Shown piece by piece: positions 38,412 to 49,461 of a stretch of DNA of 64,000 nt. The stretch is from Lepiota brunneoincarnata (Eukaryota; Basidiomycota; Agaricomycetes; Agaricales; Agaricaceae). The position numbers and the translations under genes are program-made. The DNA is taken from positions 806,001 to 870,000 of the forward strand of contig JAEBUN010000011.1 of NCBI GenBank assembly GCA_023014365.1, written 5' to 3'. Numbering within the stretch: position 1 is the first letter of the stretch; every line of letters begins with the position of its first letter. The notes beneath the pieces were generated by a model. That model saw nothing but the letters and a program-made list of their open reading frames with translations, did not search any database and was not told the DNA's origin.

Positions 38412-41277
38412 CTAAGAAGGGATCAGCGAGAAATCTCCAAGCGCATCGTACCAAGAACTGACCTTGTCTACCACCATCTTGGCCACTGCCTGAGAAACCT
38501 CGCAAGCCGAATCTGATCGTAAAGCAGATCTAAAGGCACAGGACATTAGGACATCCTGCTCCACGGGCCGGGTGTCCTTGATGCCTTTCAGATGCTCCGA
38601 TTCAAGAACGGTGCTGGCAGTCAGCCTGTCCGCAGGGGTCTGAGCCCAACATTGCGTCATGAGTTCCCAAACCTCATTCATCAAACCCCATCGACGAACT
38701 GGCCATGTCCCACTCGCTGGTCTCGTTGGACGCTCTCCGTTCGAGACCTTGAGGTAAACCATAAAATCTTTCGGAAGTTCAAAGAATGGTACTTTGCCAG
38801 TGAAGACCTTAACAAGAGACGTCAGGCAAGACAGAAGCTTTCGTTAGAGATTTCTTCTCACTTCGTAACAAACGCAACCGAAAGCATAGATATCACTCGC
38901 TGGAGTTCGGTGAATCACGGCGTCCGATTCGTCCAGCAACTCAGGAGCCTCCCAGCGAGGTGTACCACCCCGGTGTCCAGAACTCTCGAGCATCGCAAAC
39001 CTGATCGCTTCCACGTCGTTAAGTGACGACAAGCCAAAGTCCGTGAGACAGGCGCGGCCACTTTTCGTCACTAGGATATTCGCCTGCTCTTACGGTGAGC
39101 GCCCCGGAAGCGGGGGTAGGAAATAGAATTCCTTACCGCCTTTCAGGTCACCGTGCACTATCTTCTCGCTGTGGAGAAAGTTTAATCCCTGGGCGATGTC
39201 GCGAACCTGGTTGATTTCTATTGAGCTGCTGTTGTTGATTTTATAATCATGGAACTCACCAGCAGCAAACGACTAGTGTCAGGATTGGAACGAAGATATT
39301 CCACAACGGTACCATTCTCCATCCAAGGTGAGATGAGACAAATTCTTCCGTTTTCGTCATCCAAATGGTACACGCCATAGAAAGGTAGTAAATTCGGATG
39401 TTGAAGTTGTCCCCATATCACCGCTTCCTTGAGAAAAACCTACGATATCATTAATACCATGATCAGTGGCAAGAAAGATGTAAGGAGTTTACTTTGAGCA
39501 CATTATTGATATGGGATTTCTGGTATAGTTTGATCACCTTCACACACACGAGTTGACCCTGTATAGTCCCTTTCAAGATCTCCCCAAAATGACCAGACGC
39601 AACTGCGTTTTTCTCTATCTGAAAGTCCTTGAGCTTGAGCGTGAAGCATCGCGGATAAAGGCCGGAAGGCAGTTGAGAGTCGTATGAGAGCGGTCATAAT
39701 TTTACTGCGGGAAGTATTTCTTATTTGAGGATAATCTAGCATCTAAACCCGATATCAGGCAGGCTTGAGACCCGAAAAGAAGTTTAACACACTTTCTGGA
39801 AGAAGTCAAGGAGCTCTTGGGCATCCGCGCCCTTGGTATTCAACAGTTCCCGATACTTCTCCTCGTCCTCCAGGATATGGAGCAGACACTTGTACTGCAG
39901 CAGAATATCTAGGGGAAGCTGAGAGCCGAGAACATCGGGAGGGGCAGACCAGGTATGTTGTTGTATCGATGGAGAAGCAGAAGTTGTCAAGTCCACGGAA
40001 GTACGATATTTCGGTGTTGGTACAGGAGGGACGACGCTCAAATAAGCCATCGTTCTCAACCTGGCCACAATCCGCAGTTTCCTCCAGTACGGTATCCTCG
40101 ACTATGGATTCGGGGATGGGAGAAGGCGATTCAAATGACTGGCTGTAATAGCGTGAACTGTAACGCCGAGACCTTGAGGAATCCGAATAAGTGGTACGTC
40201 GATTTCGTGTCGTAAGAGATGTAGTCGAATCACGAGAGCTGCGAGAGCGCGAGCGTGCGCGTTGCATGAATGATGCCGTCATTTCTCCAAAGCGTTCGTG
40301 AATTGAAATGATAGCCCTCGCATAACGAGCCAGTGCTTCTGGTTCAAGCTCGTTGAGGGTAGGATTTCCTGGTGCCAGAGCTTCTCTACTAGTCGGCGAT
40401 CCGAAGGATTCGTAGATGGAGATAAAGTTCCGAATATTGGTGGCCTGGGCCGAAGTGTCAGGGCCGTGATAAGGGGGAATGGCTGTCCCTGGAGAGAGGC
40501 GGTTAACGAATCTGCTCAAACTTTAGTTCGGGAGAAATCATCCAACTAGGAGTAAACGCACTCGCAGAGAATAGTCCCGTCACTCAGAGACTTTCCGAAA
40601 GACTTGATACCATCCAGGGCCGAAAAGTTGTCGCTAGGCGACAAGTTAATGAGGCGGTGTAACAGACCCAGGTGTGCCCACGTGTCTGATCTCAATGCTG
40701 GATATGTTCCACTTTGCGTCTCAGAGATGAGAATCAACTGCATTTCTTTGTAAAGCAAAGAAGCGGCCATGCGGATAAGATCGACGATTTCTGTTACAGC
40801 ACCAGGGAAGGGTGGAAGGAGGGATTCATGGGATGAAAGAATTTCTTCAAGAGAACCACCATGGGTGGGGTGAGTGTAGATAGAACTGGACGGCTCGATA
40901 TCGACATCAGCTTCATGTTCGAATCCATCTTCTTCTACAAGGGCCAGGTGCGGGGAAGTGGGCCTGCGTAAAGGCACTAAGGAGACTTCAAGATATGATG
41001 GTGGGTGAAAATTATTCTGCGGCAGGTTCGAGAGTGTCTAGTTGCCTAAAGTACGAACGCATACCTGAAGTGGGAGCGGAAGTTCACTTGTCAATGAAAG
41101 CTGAGAGGCGCGAGCATGTTGATTGACAGCGATGCGAGGATTGCCCCGCGTCGAAATAGACCTAAGGGCATCCAACAGAGTAGGAGATAGAAACGGACGA
41201 ACGCGCTCCTTGATACGGACTCGGAGGCTTCTTGTCCGTCGCATTCCGCCCTCTGGTTCCGTTGGTGGGTTCATCAA
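38412..41277 (-). CDS. Agaricomycete expansion-family protein kinase (TKL-like)
   Basis: A multi-exon minus-strand gene. The N-terminal half is unlike any domain I can name: blocks at 41277-41065 and 40985-40546 (E-I-V-D-L-I-R-M-A-A-S-L-L-Y-K) and 40519-39784 (L-A-R-Y-A-R-A-I-I-S-I-H-E-R-F, Ser/Arg-rich linker, D-E-E-K-Y-R-E-L-L). Kinase domain: G-H-F-G-E-I-L-K-G near 39590, V-C-V-K-V-I-K-L, A-V-I-W-G-Q-L-Q-H-P-N near 39415, V-H-G-D-L-K-G near 39145, D-F-G-L-S near 39040, E-A-P-E-L-L near 38940, S-D-I-Y-A-F-G-C-V near 38890, N-E-V-W-E-L-M-T-Q-C-W near 38660; stop at 38412. The catalytic loop has HGD rather than HRD. Introns are short. The exact start and the 41065/40985 and ~40050 junctions are uncertain. 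A tandem pseudogene copy lies downstream. Substrate unknown. Confidence 0.8.
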
Positions 41278-42392
41278 CCGCCAGGCCTAAGGAGGCGAGC
41301 GGCGAAGAGGAGGTCGTAGCCAAGAAACCCACCCCTCGAATTCGAGTATTTATTTCCACACAGAAGGCTTGGGAAATAACGAAGGTTGTGTCAGCTTGAG
41401 GCTATGCCACCTCCGGCAGTTCGACAACGACCATTGGCGGTGACTGACTCTGGTACTTGGCCGCCCTCAATCCCATCGCACGATAGTGCTATGAGATGAG
41501 TCTCCGATCGAGCCACCAAGCGGCTGCGGTAGGACTTGTAAGGTCGATTGTAAGTAATGGGACTGCTGGCTTATGAGACTGTGCCTGAGAATATAAAGCC
41601 AAGAAGGACCCTACTGAGCGCCCGTGGCGGTGCAAGCGAAGCGGGTGCTGCGGGCAGTATATATGCATACGCTTATTCGAAGGTCGAAGGATGATGATGA
41701 CTGGCACGAGGGGCAGCAGATACGACTCCTGGCATCCCTCTCCTACATCGTCCGTTTATCAACTTTTGACCTTGACTGTCAACCGAGTATTGTGATAGAG
41801 TCGGCCGAAAGTTTCAGGGTCTGGAGGAATGGCTAGTCAGCATAGTGTGTGAGAAGTGACGCTGGAAGCGAGGTGGGTTTGCTTTAGCCAGTGCATCATG
41901 GTGAGTCTGACTACAAGAAGGTACTCAATGGATAGCAGATAAATACGCGTCAAATCCCGTGACAGCAGCATCCACATCCTAGTCACACGCCATTATGATA
42001 AGTAGCCATAGGTCAGAGGAACACGGTCGCTATTGGAAGCCTCAGGCTTTCAAGCTATATTACTCGGGTCTTGGAAGAGGGTCCCCACTCGAACCCCAGG
42101 CAGAATCAATAACTAGGATCCACCGCAGAAGCCGGCCGGCTACGCAGCCTTGATATCCACTTTTCTTCGTCATCAAGTTGCATAAAATTCTCCAGTTTGA
42201 AACCGGCACTCACCCCACGGCCTGCGATCGAGTGTGTAATTCGCGGAAGATCCTTGTTCACTTTCCTTTCCCGGGTAAAACTATTCATCGAGAGGATCAC
42301 GAGTATACGTAAGGCTGAGATACGGCTTCTTTTTTGGGTCTCTTGATGTATTGGAAAGCCCCCGCGCTCGGGGTGTTGCACCTTCCTGGCTG
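41278..42392. other. Intergenic region between divergent kinase and dioxygenase genes
   Basis: About 1.1 kb with short unconnected frames only (for example 41624-41836 plus). It presumably carries both promoters. I recognise no RNA gene or repeat. Confidence 0.5.
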
Positions 42393-42400
42393 TATAAATA
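42393..42400 (+). promoter_or_regulatory. TATA box of the intradiol dioxygenase gene
   Basis: TATAAATA lies 51 bases before the ATG at 42451, followed by a pyrimidine-rich leader, a usual fungal core-promoter arrangement. Confidence 0.6.
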
Positions 42401-42450
42401 ATCGGCTCTTGGACTCTCAACAGTTCTGTCACCTGCCCATAACCATCACA

Positions 42451-43921
42451 ATGTCTCAAGCTAAACCCCAGGCAAACGCCTCTTCTGAGCTCCCCAATGT
42501 CATGAACATGGATGCAAAGAATATCACGGGATATGTGCATCTTATAAACTCCTCTTGTATGTTACTTTATGGGGACTGGTTTGAAATCGCTCAACGCAGT
42601 TTCCATCGCAGGTCCCGATGAGAGGACCAAATTCATATTCAAGTCCCTGGTGGGAAATCCATGGAGGATGACGCCCCACCCCAAGAATTAACAATTATCC
42701 CCTAGGTGCAACACCTGCATGATTTCGTGAGGGAGACCAGTCTCACGACAGAAGAGTGGATGTATGATCCGCTATCGTTGAGATCTCGTCTTATCGAACT
42801 GATAATCCTGCCCACAGGACTGCCATCAATTTCCTAACCGAGACCGGACAGAAGTGCACGGATCTCCGTCAAGGTGAAGGGAAACGATTGATGGCATAGA
42901 GAGAGGAGAAACTCACAGGATTTTAGAATTCATACTGTTGTCAGATACCCTCGGTGTCTCTACCTTGGTCGACACAATCAACAACGCCAAGCCTTCTGGA
43001 GCTACAGAGGCAACCGTTCTTGGTCCCTTCTTCACCGATGATGCCCACGACAGTGAGATGCTCGCAACTTACATTCATCGCCCATGCCTTACATCTCTCT
43101 GCAGTCGAGGCGGGAGGCTCCATTGCGTCAGGAAGGCAAGGGCGACTACATGTACGTGCACGGCAAAATCACCGACACGAAAGGCAATCCTATCGCCGGG
43201 GCTACTATCGACACATGGGAGACAGATGGTCATGGTTTATACGACAACCAGGTAATCGAACTCTTCCTTAACCGGGTGTTTCTATTGACGTTGTAGTGCC
43301 TCCCTTCTAGTACACCGAGCGCGGACGGCCCAGAATGCAGAGGCAGAATCCACACGGCGGCGGACGGCACATTCGCTTATCGAGCTGTGGTGTGCGTTTC
43401 GATTTGAGCTCAGGCAAAATGGGTCCATGCTTATCTTGCCTCATCTTAGACCCGTCGGCTACCCTATCCCTGATGATGGGCCCGTCGGCAGAATGATCAC
43501 AACACTGAATCGTCATATCTACAGACCTGCTCATATCCACGCCATGATCAAGGTATGTGTGTCATCCAATAACCCCTTGAGATCAGCTCGTGACATGAGT
43601 TCTTTCTTGGCGATCAGGCTGAAGGATATGAAACGCTGATCACCGCACTCTACTTGCGCAACGATCAACATCTCACCAGTGATGCCGTCTTTGGCGTCAA
43701 ATCCTCCCTTATTGTGGTAGGTCTTGTTCTAAAAGGGCATCCTCTGTTTGACCCTTACAGTAAGCTAGGACTTGGAGTCCGTTGAGGATGTCAGTCTGAC
43801 GAAAGCACGTGGGTTCTCCCGGGCGGTGCCTCACCGTGTTCTTCACTACGACTTCATCCTAGCCACTCCTGAGGAGGGAGCAAAGGCGAGAGAGGGGCTA
43901 AAGCATACTTGGTCCAATTAG
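42451..43921 (+). CDS. Intradiol ring-cleavage dioxygenase (hydroxyquinol/catechol 1,2-type)
   Basis: Ten exons can be drawn with GT..AG introns: 42451-42556, 42612-42649, 42706-42761, 42818-42873, 42927-43052, 43105-43251, 43297-43391, 43450-43552, 43618-43716, 43769-43921. The N-terminal helical dimerisation region includes [10 protein letters not shown]. The core has [34 protein letters not shown] and R-P-A-H-I-H; these supply the two Tyr and two His ligands of Fe(III). The D-D-G-P-V-G motif favours hydroxyquinol-type enzymes. It opens aromatic diols in lignin-derived phenol breakdown, in the cytosol. One extra base near 43130, after S-I-A-S, shifts the frame before E-G-K-G; so it is either a recent lesion or a sequence error. 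Confidence 0.87.
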
Positions 43922-44278
43922 CATGACTCTCGGAAGACCTCGGCCCTTGTACACTAGTAGATCAATATGATGGAGTTATTTATTATGGAGATGGTTTCGA
44001 GTCACCCACGGAACTCGGTGGAGACATTACAACGACGATAAGAGCTCACTCGCTTCATTAAAATACTGCTTCGAGCGCTCGAAAGAAGGTGAGAAGTGAC
44101 AGCCTCAAGGCTGTTCTGTCACTTTTCCACGGTGTCGTGATGGGAACACGTCCCGCTTTTACCTTCACCTTCCTCTACCACATTCCATCCGGTTTTATTG
44201 GCTTCTGTTAGAGCATTCCTAGCCGACTGTTATGAATAGCGGCCCCGCTTTCGAAGCGTCTTGCACTCGATATCTACA
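43922..44278. other. Short intergenic region
   Basis: Holds the dioxygenase 3' end and the promoter of the DUF7330 gene. No feature beyond an imperfect GAAGGTGAGAAGTGACAGCC / GGCTGTTCTGTCACTTTTCC inverted repeat around 44090-44140. Confidence 0.4.
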
Positions 44279-45177
44279 ATGATTCTAGACGTCAAGCAAA
44301 CTGAAGTGCTCGAGGCCCGACGGCTGGCTGAAGAGCAAGCACATGTGGGTATAATGCGTCTTTCCTCGGAAGCCTTGTGTTTGCTGATATAGTCCTCCCC
44401 ACCCCCCCCCCCTGCAGCAAGAACCTCCACCAACTTATGCATCCCTTCAGGCCTCGGCCTCGAACCAATCGCTACCGCACCAGAGCGCCCTGACCAACCC
44501 AACTAACTTTGTCTCCGTTACTCGCCTACACGACACCCTCCGAGAAAGTGTGACCATCGACCCAACCCTATACGTACCCGAATACCTGCTACCACCACTA
44601 TTACCTGGGGAAACCCCTGATGCAAGAAGGAACCTGAGGTTAGAATCAACCCATGGTTCGATATATGCCAGCGTCAAAATTGCGCCATGTTTTGGGAGTG
44701 CCAAATGCAAGGTCCGGATGTTCATGAGGTCAACGCACGGGGGCATAAACGCACGAATAGTACGCCCTTTTTGTGTTGTTCACCAGGATTTACCGACGTT
44801 TGACATCACCCACCCTGCAGCATGCACAGGAGCCTCGTCACCCCTTTCAGCTTGTCGCCCATTCTGCCAATGGAAATATACAGCTACGACTACCCCGCTC
44901 GTTCCAAGGCCCAATCATGATATCCCTTCGCCATGGCTCCGTCAAGTTTTCGGATGGGATCAATCAACACTTGACAACGTTTGGAGAAGCCAACTACGTG
45001 CGACATTGTTTTGTGGGCGAATTTTCCAGATGGGCGGATTCGCACAAGGATTGGGTGGGGGACGAGATTATCATTGAAGCAAAGCACGGAGGGGTTAGGA
45101 TACAATATGAGGATGATGCTCCAGGGTCCATAGTCCGGACTCGACCGAGTCTTCTTAACAGGGTTTTCGGTTTTTGA
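44279..45177 (+). CDS. DUF7330-type fungal protein
   Basis: Three exons: 44279-44344, 44418-44759, 44821-45177. The protein starts M-I-L-D-V-K-Q-T-E and has a Pro/Ser-rich N-terminus. It then carries the repeating beta pattern of the basidiomycete DUF7330 family: P-T-L-Y-V-P-E-Y-L-L-P-P, S-T-H-G-S-I-Y-A-S-V, S-T-H-G-G-I-N-A-R-I, S-A-N-G-N-I-Q-L-R-L-P-R-S-F, H-G-S-V-K-F-S-D, G-E-F-S-R-W, W-V-G-D-E and H-G-G-V-R-I-Q-Y-E-D-D. The short repeats of the x-h-G-x-I/V type suggest a beta-solenoid-like fold (inference). Function unknown. The start ATG gives the first exon in frame with no upstream alternative in that frame. Confidence 0.8.
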
Positions 45178-45786
45178 TATTTATTTTTTTGTGAGTGGGG
45201 GAAAGGCCTGGCATGGCCCGTGTCCCCGCTCAATGGTCTTATAGCTCTCGCTCTATTCTGGCCTCGTTCCATTATCCATCTTGTACATATATTCCCATTG
45301 TCATCGTGTCGCGCAATTCGAAATCGGCTGTCACCTGTCTGTCTTCGAGTCCCTCATACAGGACTTGAGACTAATATTTTCAGAAACAGGAGATATAGGA
45401 TCAGAGGCTAGGTCTTTGGGTCGCCTCTTTGGAATTTGGAAACCGCGGCCATGTGCAAGGCACTTCCTATCACGGGTATAGCTGTCTGGCTAAGTTTATT
45501 CGCACCCTCAGGAGACCCCCCTTTATATGGACAAGCACCCCAAAATACCTGAGAGGATTTGTCCCTTCCGGAGAGCCAACGCCTAAAGTCCTGGCTCCAC
45601 TGATTGCTCCCTTGGGACACTCCTCCGTGGGGGGGGGAGGCGGGACGACCGCACGAGTGTTGCCATTTCTAATGTGTTGTCTTGCATCCATGTATGGTGA
45701 ATCAGGCAGCCAGGCGCTGTGAATATACTAAGCTGAGGGGGAATTGCCATAAAAGACGGGCTGTGTAGCGAAATCTCAGGTCTGCT
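45178..45786. other. Intergenic region
   Basis: No gene recognised. A G-homopolymer-rich patch lies at 45628-45645. The remaining short frames look like chance. Confidence 0.45.
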
Positions 45787-45829
45787 GATAAGACGATCTT
45801 ATCCATCATGCATCATCGCTGATCTTATC
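45787..45829. promoter_or_regulatory. Cluster of GATA-factor sites before the cyclophilin gene
   Basis: GATAAG at 45787 and CTTATC at 45798 and 45824 give three GATA-type sites in 43 bases, 75-115 bases before the ATG at 45903. GATA factors control nitrogen or iron genes in fungi; their use here is only inferred. A CCATAAAA TATA-like box follows near 45843. Confidence 0.45.
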
Positions 45830-45902
45830 GGTAATCGCCGGCCCCATAAAACGAGACACGAGCCCCCCCCCCACAGCTTTCACTCTACTCCCAGAATCCA
45901 TC

Positions 45903-46561
45903 ATGGCGAACTGTTTTGTAGGTGTTCTGCAGACTGAACCTATACGTAGCTGAGCCATCGCAGTTCGATATCTCAATCGGTGGCAGGCCCCAAGGCCGTA
46001 TCGAGTTTAAGCTTTATGATGATGTTGTTCCCAAGACGGCCAGGAACTTCCGCGAGTTGTGCACTGGACAGCATGGATTCGGCTACAAGGACAGCAAATT
46101 CCACCGCGTTATTCCCAACTTCATGCTTCAAGGGGGTGACTTTACCAAAGGCGATGGTACTGGCGGCAAATCTATCTATGGCGAAAAGTTTCAAGGTACG
46201 CAGTTCGGACGGTTGAAGAGTCTATTACTGTGCCGACCTTCAAAAAAAAAACAATCTTAGATGAAAACTTCAAGTTGAAGCACGACAAGCCATTTCTCTT
46301 GTCCATGGCCAACGCTGGCAAGGACACCAATGGATCTCAGTTCTTCATCACGACTGTTGTGACTACCTGGCTTAATGGTGCTCATGTTGTCTTTGGTACG
46401 ATGCTTTGGGTCAGCAGATTCCTCGATTTTGTGCTCATGGGAAAAATATAGGCGAGGTGGTCAGGGGGAATGATCTTGTAAGAAAGATTGAGGGGAAGGG
46501 GTCCCAAAATGGGAAGGTTTCAGAACCGATTCAAATCACTAACTGTGGTGTTGTCGATTAA
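45903..46561 (+). CDS. CPR1: Cyclophilin A-type peptidyl-prolyl cis-trans isomerase
   Basis: Four exons: 45903-45917, 45964-46195, 46261-46395, 46452-46561. The start M-A-N-C-F joins by a phase-0 intron to [13 protein letters not shown]. Active-site residues are present: F-H-R-V-I-P (Arg), F-M-L-Q-G-G-D-F (Phe, Met, Gln), F-F-I-T-T and [11 protein letters not shown] (Trp, His). The usual T-P-W-L-D-G-K-H reads T-T-W-L-N-G-A-H, an unusual substitution run next to the cyclosporin-binding Trp. Length (about 163 residues) is that of single-domain cytosolic cyclophilins. It isomerises X-Pro bonds in protein folding. The symbol refers to the yeast counterpart. Confidence 0.93.
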
Positions 46562-46774
46562 GACAAGCAAGGGTGGTATTCCTTCGCGGAATGACAGATT
46601 TATAAACCTGACCTTTAACTATGTATGTAACTCCGTAGTATGAAATTTCGAGCATGAGCGTAGTGAAGATAGTTGGCAAATCGTCGATTGGATTGATCAT
46701 AAAAATCAATTACTGGCGAAGTCCGGTGTAAGTACGGTCATAGCTTTACCTAAGCGCTTGGACACTCGGCAAGG

Positions 46775-49183
46775 TTGGCCCTACGTGGCTCCCGAGTCCG
46801 CACTTCGGCTCTGGTCCTCGCCTCAGCGTCAACCGCTGTCGCTATAACTACTCTTAGTTCATGGGTGTCCACTGGTCAGTTCAACGAGGGCTCTGAGACG
46901 GACGCATTACTTGGCGAAGTCCCGAGATATGGAGCCAACGTAGGTAGCGCTCTGGATCGAAGTGTGAGTGATCTGTCAGCTGTGCATCTTGGGAGAATCG
47001 GCTAACAACTCAACTCGTTCGTACTTGGTTTCCAGAGGGCTCAGGATGGGGAGCTTTTTGATAACGTTCCATCTCAAAAGCGGCAACTTGGTGAGTCAGG
47101 TTCAAGGTGCTTGGAATGAGGGTGAAATATATCAGGATGCGCAGGTGTTTTGAGTGCGGGGTTTCTGATTTTCAACAAGGTGATAGGGACAGGGTAAGTT
47201 GGACGTTACTATGCCATTCAAACTAGGTATTCATGATACAATACCGAAAGGATCTATGCTACTCCGAGCAACATCTTGCATTCCGCTGGCAGTGTCGGGG
47301 TCGCCCTTATCACATGGCTCATTGGATCCTTGATCGCCGCCGTGGGGACGACAGTGTATATTGAACTTGGTACGGTGAGTAGAAAGCATTAAGACGTCAT
47401 GCCATCTGAACTCGCTTGGACGGACAGGGTCTTCCGAAAAGCGGGGGGGAGAAAAACTATCTCGAGTACATTTACCGGCGTCCGAAATTCCTGGTGACGT
47501 GTGCTTTCGGTGTTTATGCCATGATCACGGTACGAACTTGATCTGCTTGACCTTGATTGGATGACTAACATTTCCCCTTGATATCAGGGACTGGCAACGG
47601 CCAACAGCGTTGTTTTCAGCGAATGTACGAACCCGAGTTACTGGAGCATATGTCTCAATTGTAACATCCTGTCAGATCTCCTCCATGCAGCGGCCATTTC
47701 ACCCACGTGGTTCAATACCCGGCTCGTAGCCTTCTCGTGCTTAACTTTCATCTGCTTCATCCATGGCACAGCTCTCAAATGGGGCCTTCGCGTCCAGAAT
47801 ACGTTGGCAACGTTCAAGCTCATCGTCCTCAGCTTGGTCGCTGGCTCTGGGATTCTATCTCTTATGGGGGTACCTGGCTTTCAAGTTCGCGATGGCTATG
47901 AAAAGGCACGTAATTTCGAATGGGATAAGTTTTGGGAGGGGTCTGGTACGGGAGCCAGTGCGTCCGCGAGCGCTTTGTATGCCGTCATATGGTGAGATGC
48001 TACCTCTGCCCTTGTTCTGCGTGCTTAGAGGCCCCACAAATGGTTAGGTCATTCACTGGCTATACCACCGCCAACTCTGTGCTCTCCGAGATCAGGGAAC
48101 CCGTCAGGACAATCAAACGCGCGGCTCCCGTTGCCATGTTTGGTGTCAGTGCCATATATATGCTGATCAACGTAGCCTACTTCGCTGTTGTGTCGAAGAG
48201 CGACATTTTGAACAGTCGTAGGGTCATTGCGTAAGTGTCGCTCGTCACTACCACTGCATCCGTCCTTCTAGCTTGATAATCAGGGCTTTATACTTTCGCA
48301 ATCTTTTTGGGCCAACGACTGAGAGAGTACGTATGGTTCTCCGCAGCTTCCCCCGATCCTCCTAAGAAGCTTTTGTCAGGCATTGAGCGCTTTCATAGCC
48401 CTGTCGACTTTAGGCAATCTCCTCGCGGGGCAGTTTGCACAAGGAAGAAGTAAGGCGCGGATTCGCAGATCACGGGAACTTGCTTTGACATGTGCACAAC
48501 AGTTATCCAGGAACTGGGGCGAGAAGGGATTCTCCCTTATGCGTCGTTCTTTGCTAGCAACAAACCGTTCAATGCCCCTCTCCCTGCTTTGTTCATGCAA
48601 TATACGCTATCGACGACTTTTCTGTTGGCGACGCCCCCTGGCGATGCGTATCTCTTTCTGATCAGCTGTGAGTCGGTCATTTTGACACGTCACGGCATTG
48701 ATTGATCGTATCTCCCGGCAGTGTCATCGTATTGTGCTACCCTCATTAATACCCTTGTTGCTATTGGCTTGTTACTCCTGCATTCTCGCGCTTATCAGGA
48801 AGCGTGGGGGTGGGACCCACCTTTTAGAGCACCGAAATTCGTGGTTATAATCTACGTTGCTTCCAATATTTTCCTGGCCGCCGTTCCTTTGATACCACCC
48901 AGAGCTGGCTCCAGGATTTATGAAAGCTTACCTTATTGGGTGAGTTTACTAACTTAAAGTTTCGTGTCGTGTGATCTTACGGCACGCATTCAATTGCCTT
49001 GAATGCTGTTATCAGTCTCATCCCATCGGCGCCCTTCTCGTATCGGCCATTGGGATTGGATATTGGTATGTTTGGGGGGTCTGGTTACCCAACAAGAAGG
49101 GGTACAAGTTGAAACGCGAGTGGGTCCTCCAAGAGGATGGGGTTCCGCGGTGTATTTTTCAAAAGGATCCCGTGTCTCCTTAG
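46775..49183 (+). CDS. MUP1-like amino-acid permease (APC family)
   Basis: About eleven exons. After a hydrophilic N-terminus (Q-F-N-E-G-S-E-T-D-A-L-L-G; D-G-E-L-F-D-N-V-P) the membrane core has F-L-I-F-N-K-V-I-G-T-G-I-Y-A-T-P-S, G-S-L-I-A-A-V-G-T-T-V-Y-I-E-L-G, G-L-P-K-S-G-G-E-K-N-Y-L-E-Y, G-L-A-T-A-N-S-V-V-F, Y-T-T-A-N-S-V-L-S-E-I-R-E-P, then L-S-T-L-G-N-L-L-A-G-Q-F and several hydrophobic helices to W-Y-V-W-G-V-W-L-P. The G-G-E-K-N-Y-L-E-Y motif is typical of high-affinity methionine permeases (MUP1 group) in fungi. It is a plasma-membrane protein. No ATG is visible in frame in the first recognised exon; the true start is probably in an upstream exon, so the given start is approximate. Confidence 0.87.
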
Positions 49184-49461
49184 TTCTGAGCACGTGTAAC
49201 TGGTAGAAGTGCCGAGGCCCACCTCCTATAGAATGGATCCCGAGAAAACTCTATTGCTCTCTGCCCTATATGTAGGGCCAGTGGAATCCAATTTCAAGGT
49301 ATCTTGCGCCCAAATCCCCCGCACTAAGTGCTAATAAGTACTTACACACTTGACGTGAACCAAACATTACTAACCTATAAAGCACATTTCTACTCAGCCG
49401 CCTTGGATTTCCTTTCCCCTCATATCATCCTCTCATTGCTCCGTCGTTAATTGCTGGTCCC

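Noticed and set aside
42106..42540. A 144-aa minus-strand gene
   Set aside because: It overlaps the promoter and first exon of the dioxygenase on the other strand and shows no domain.
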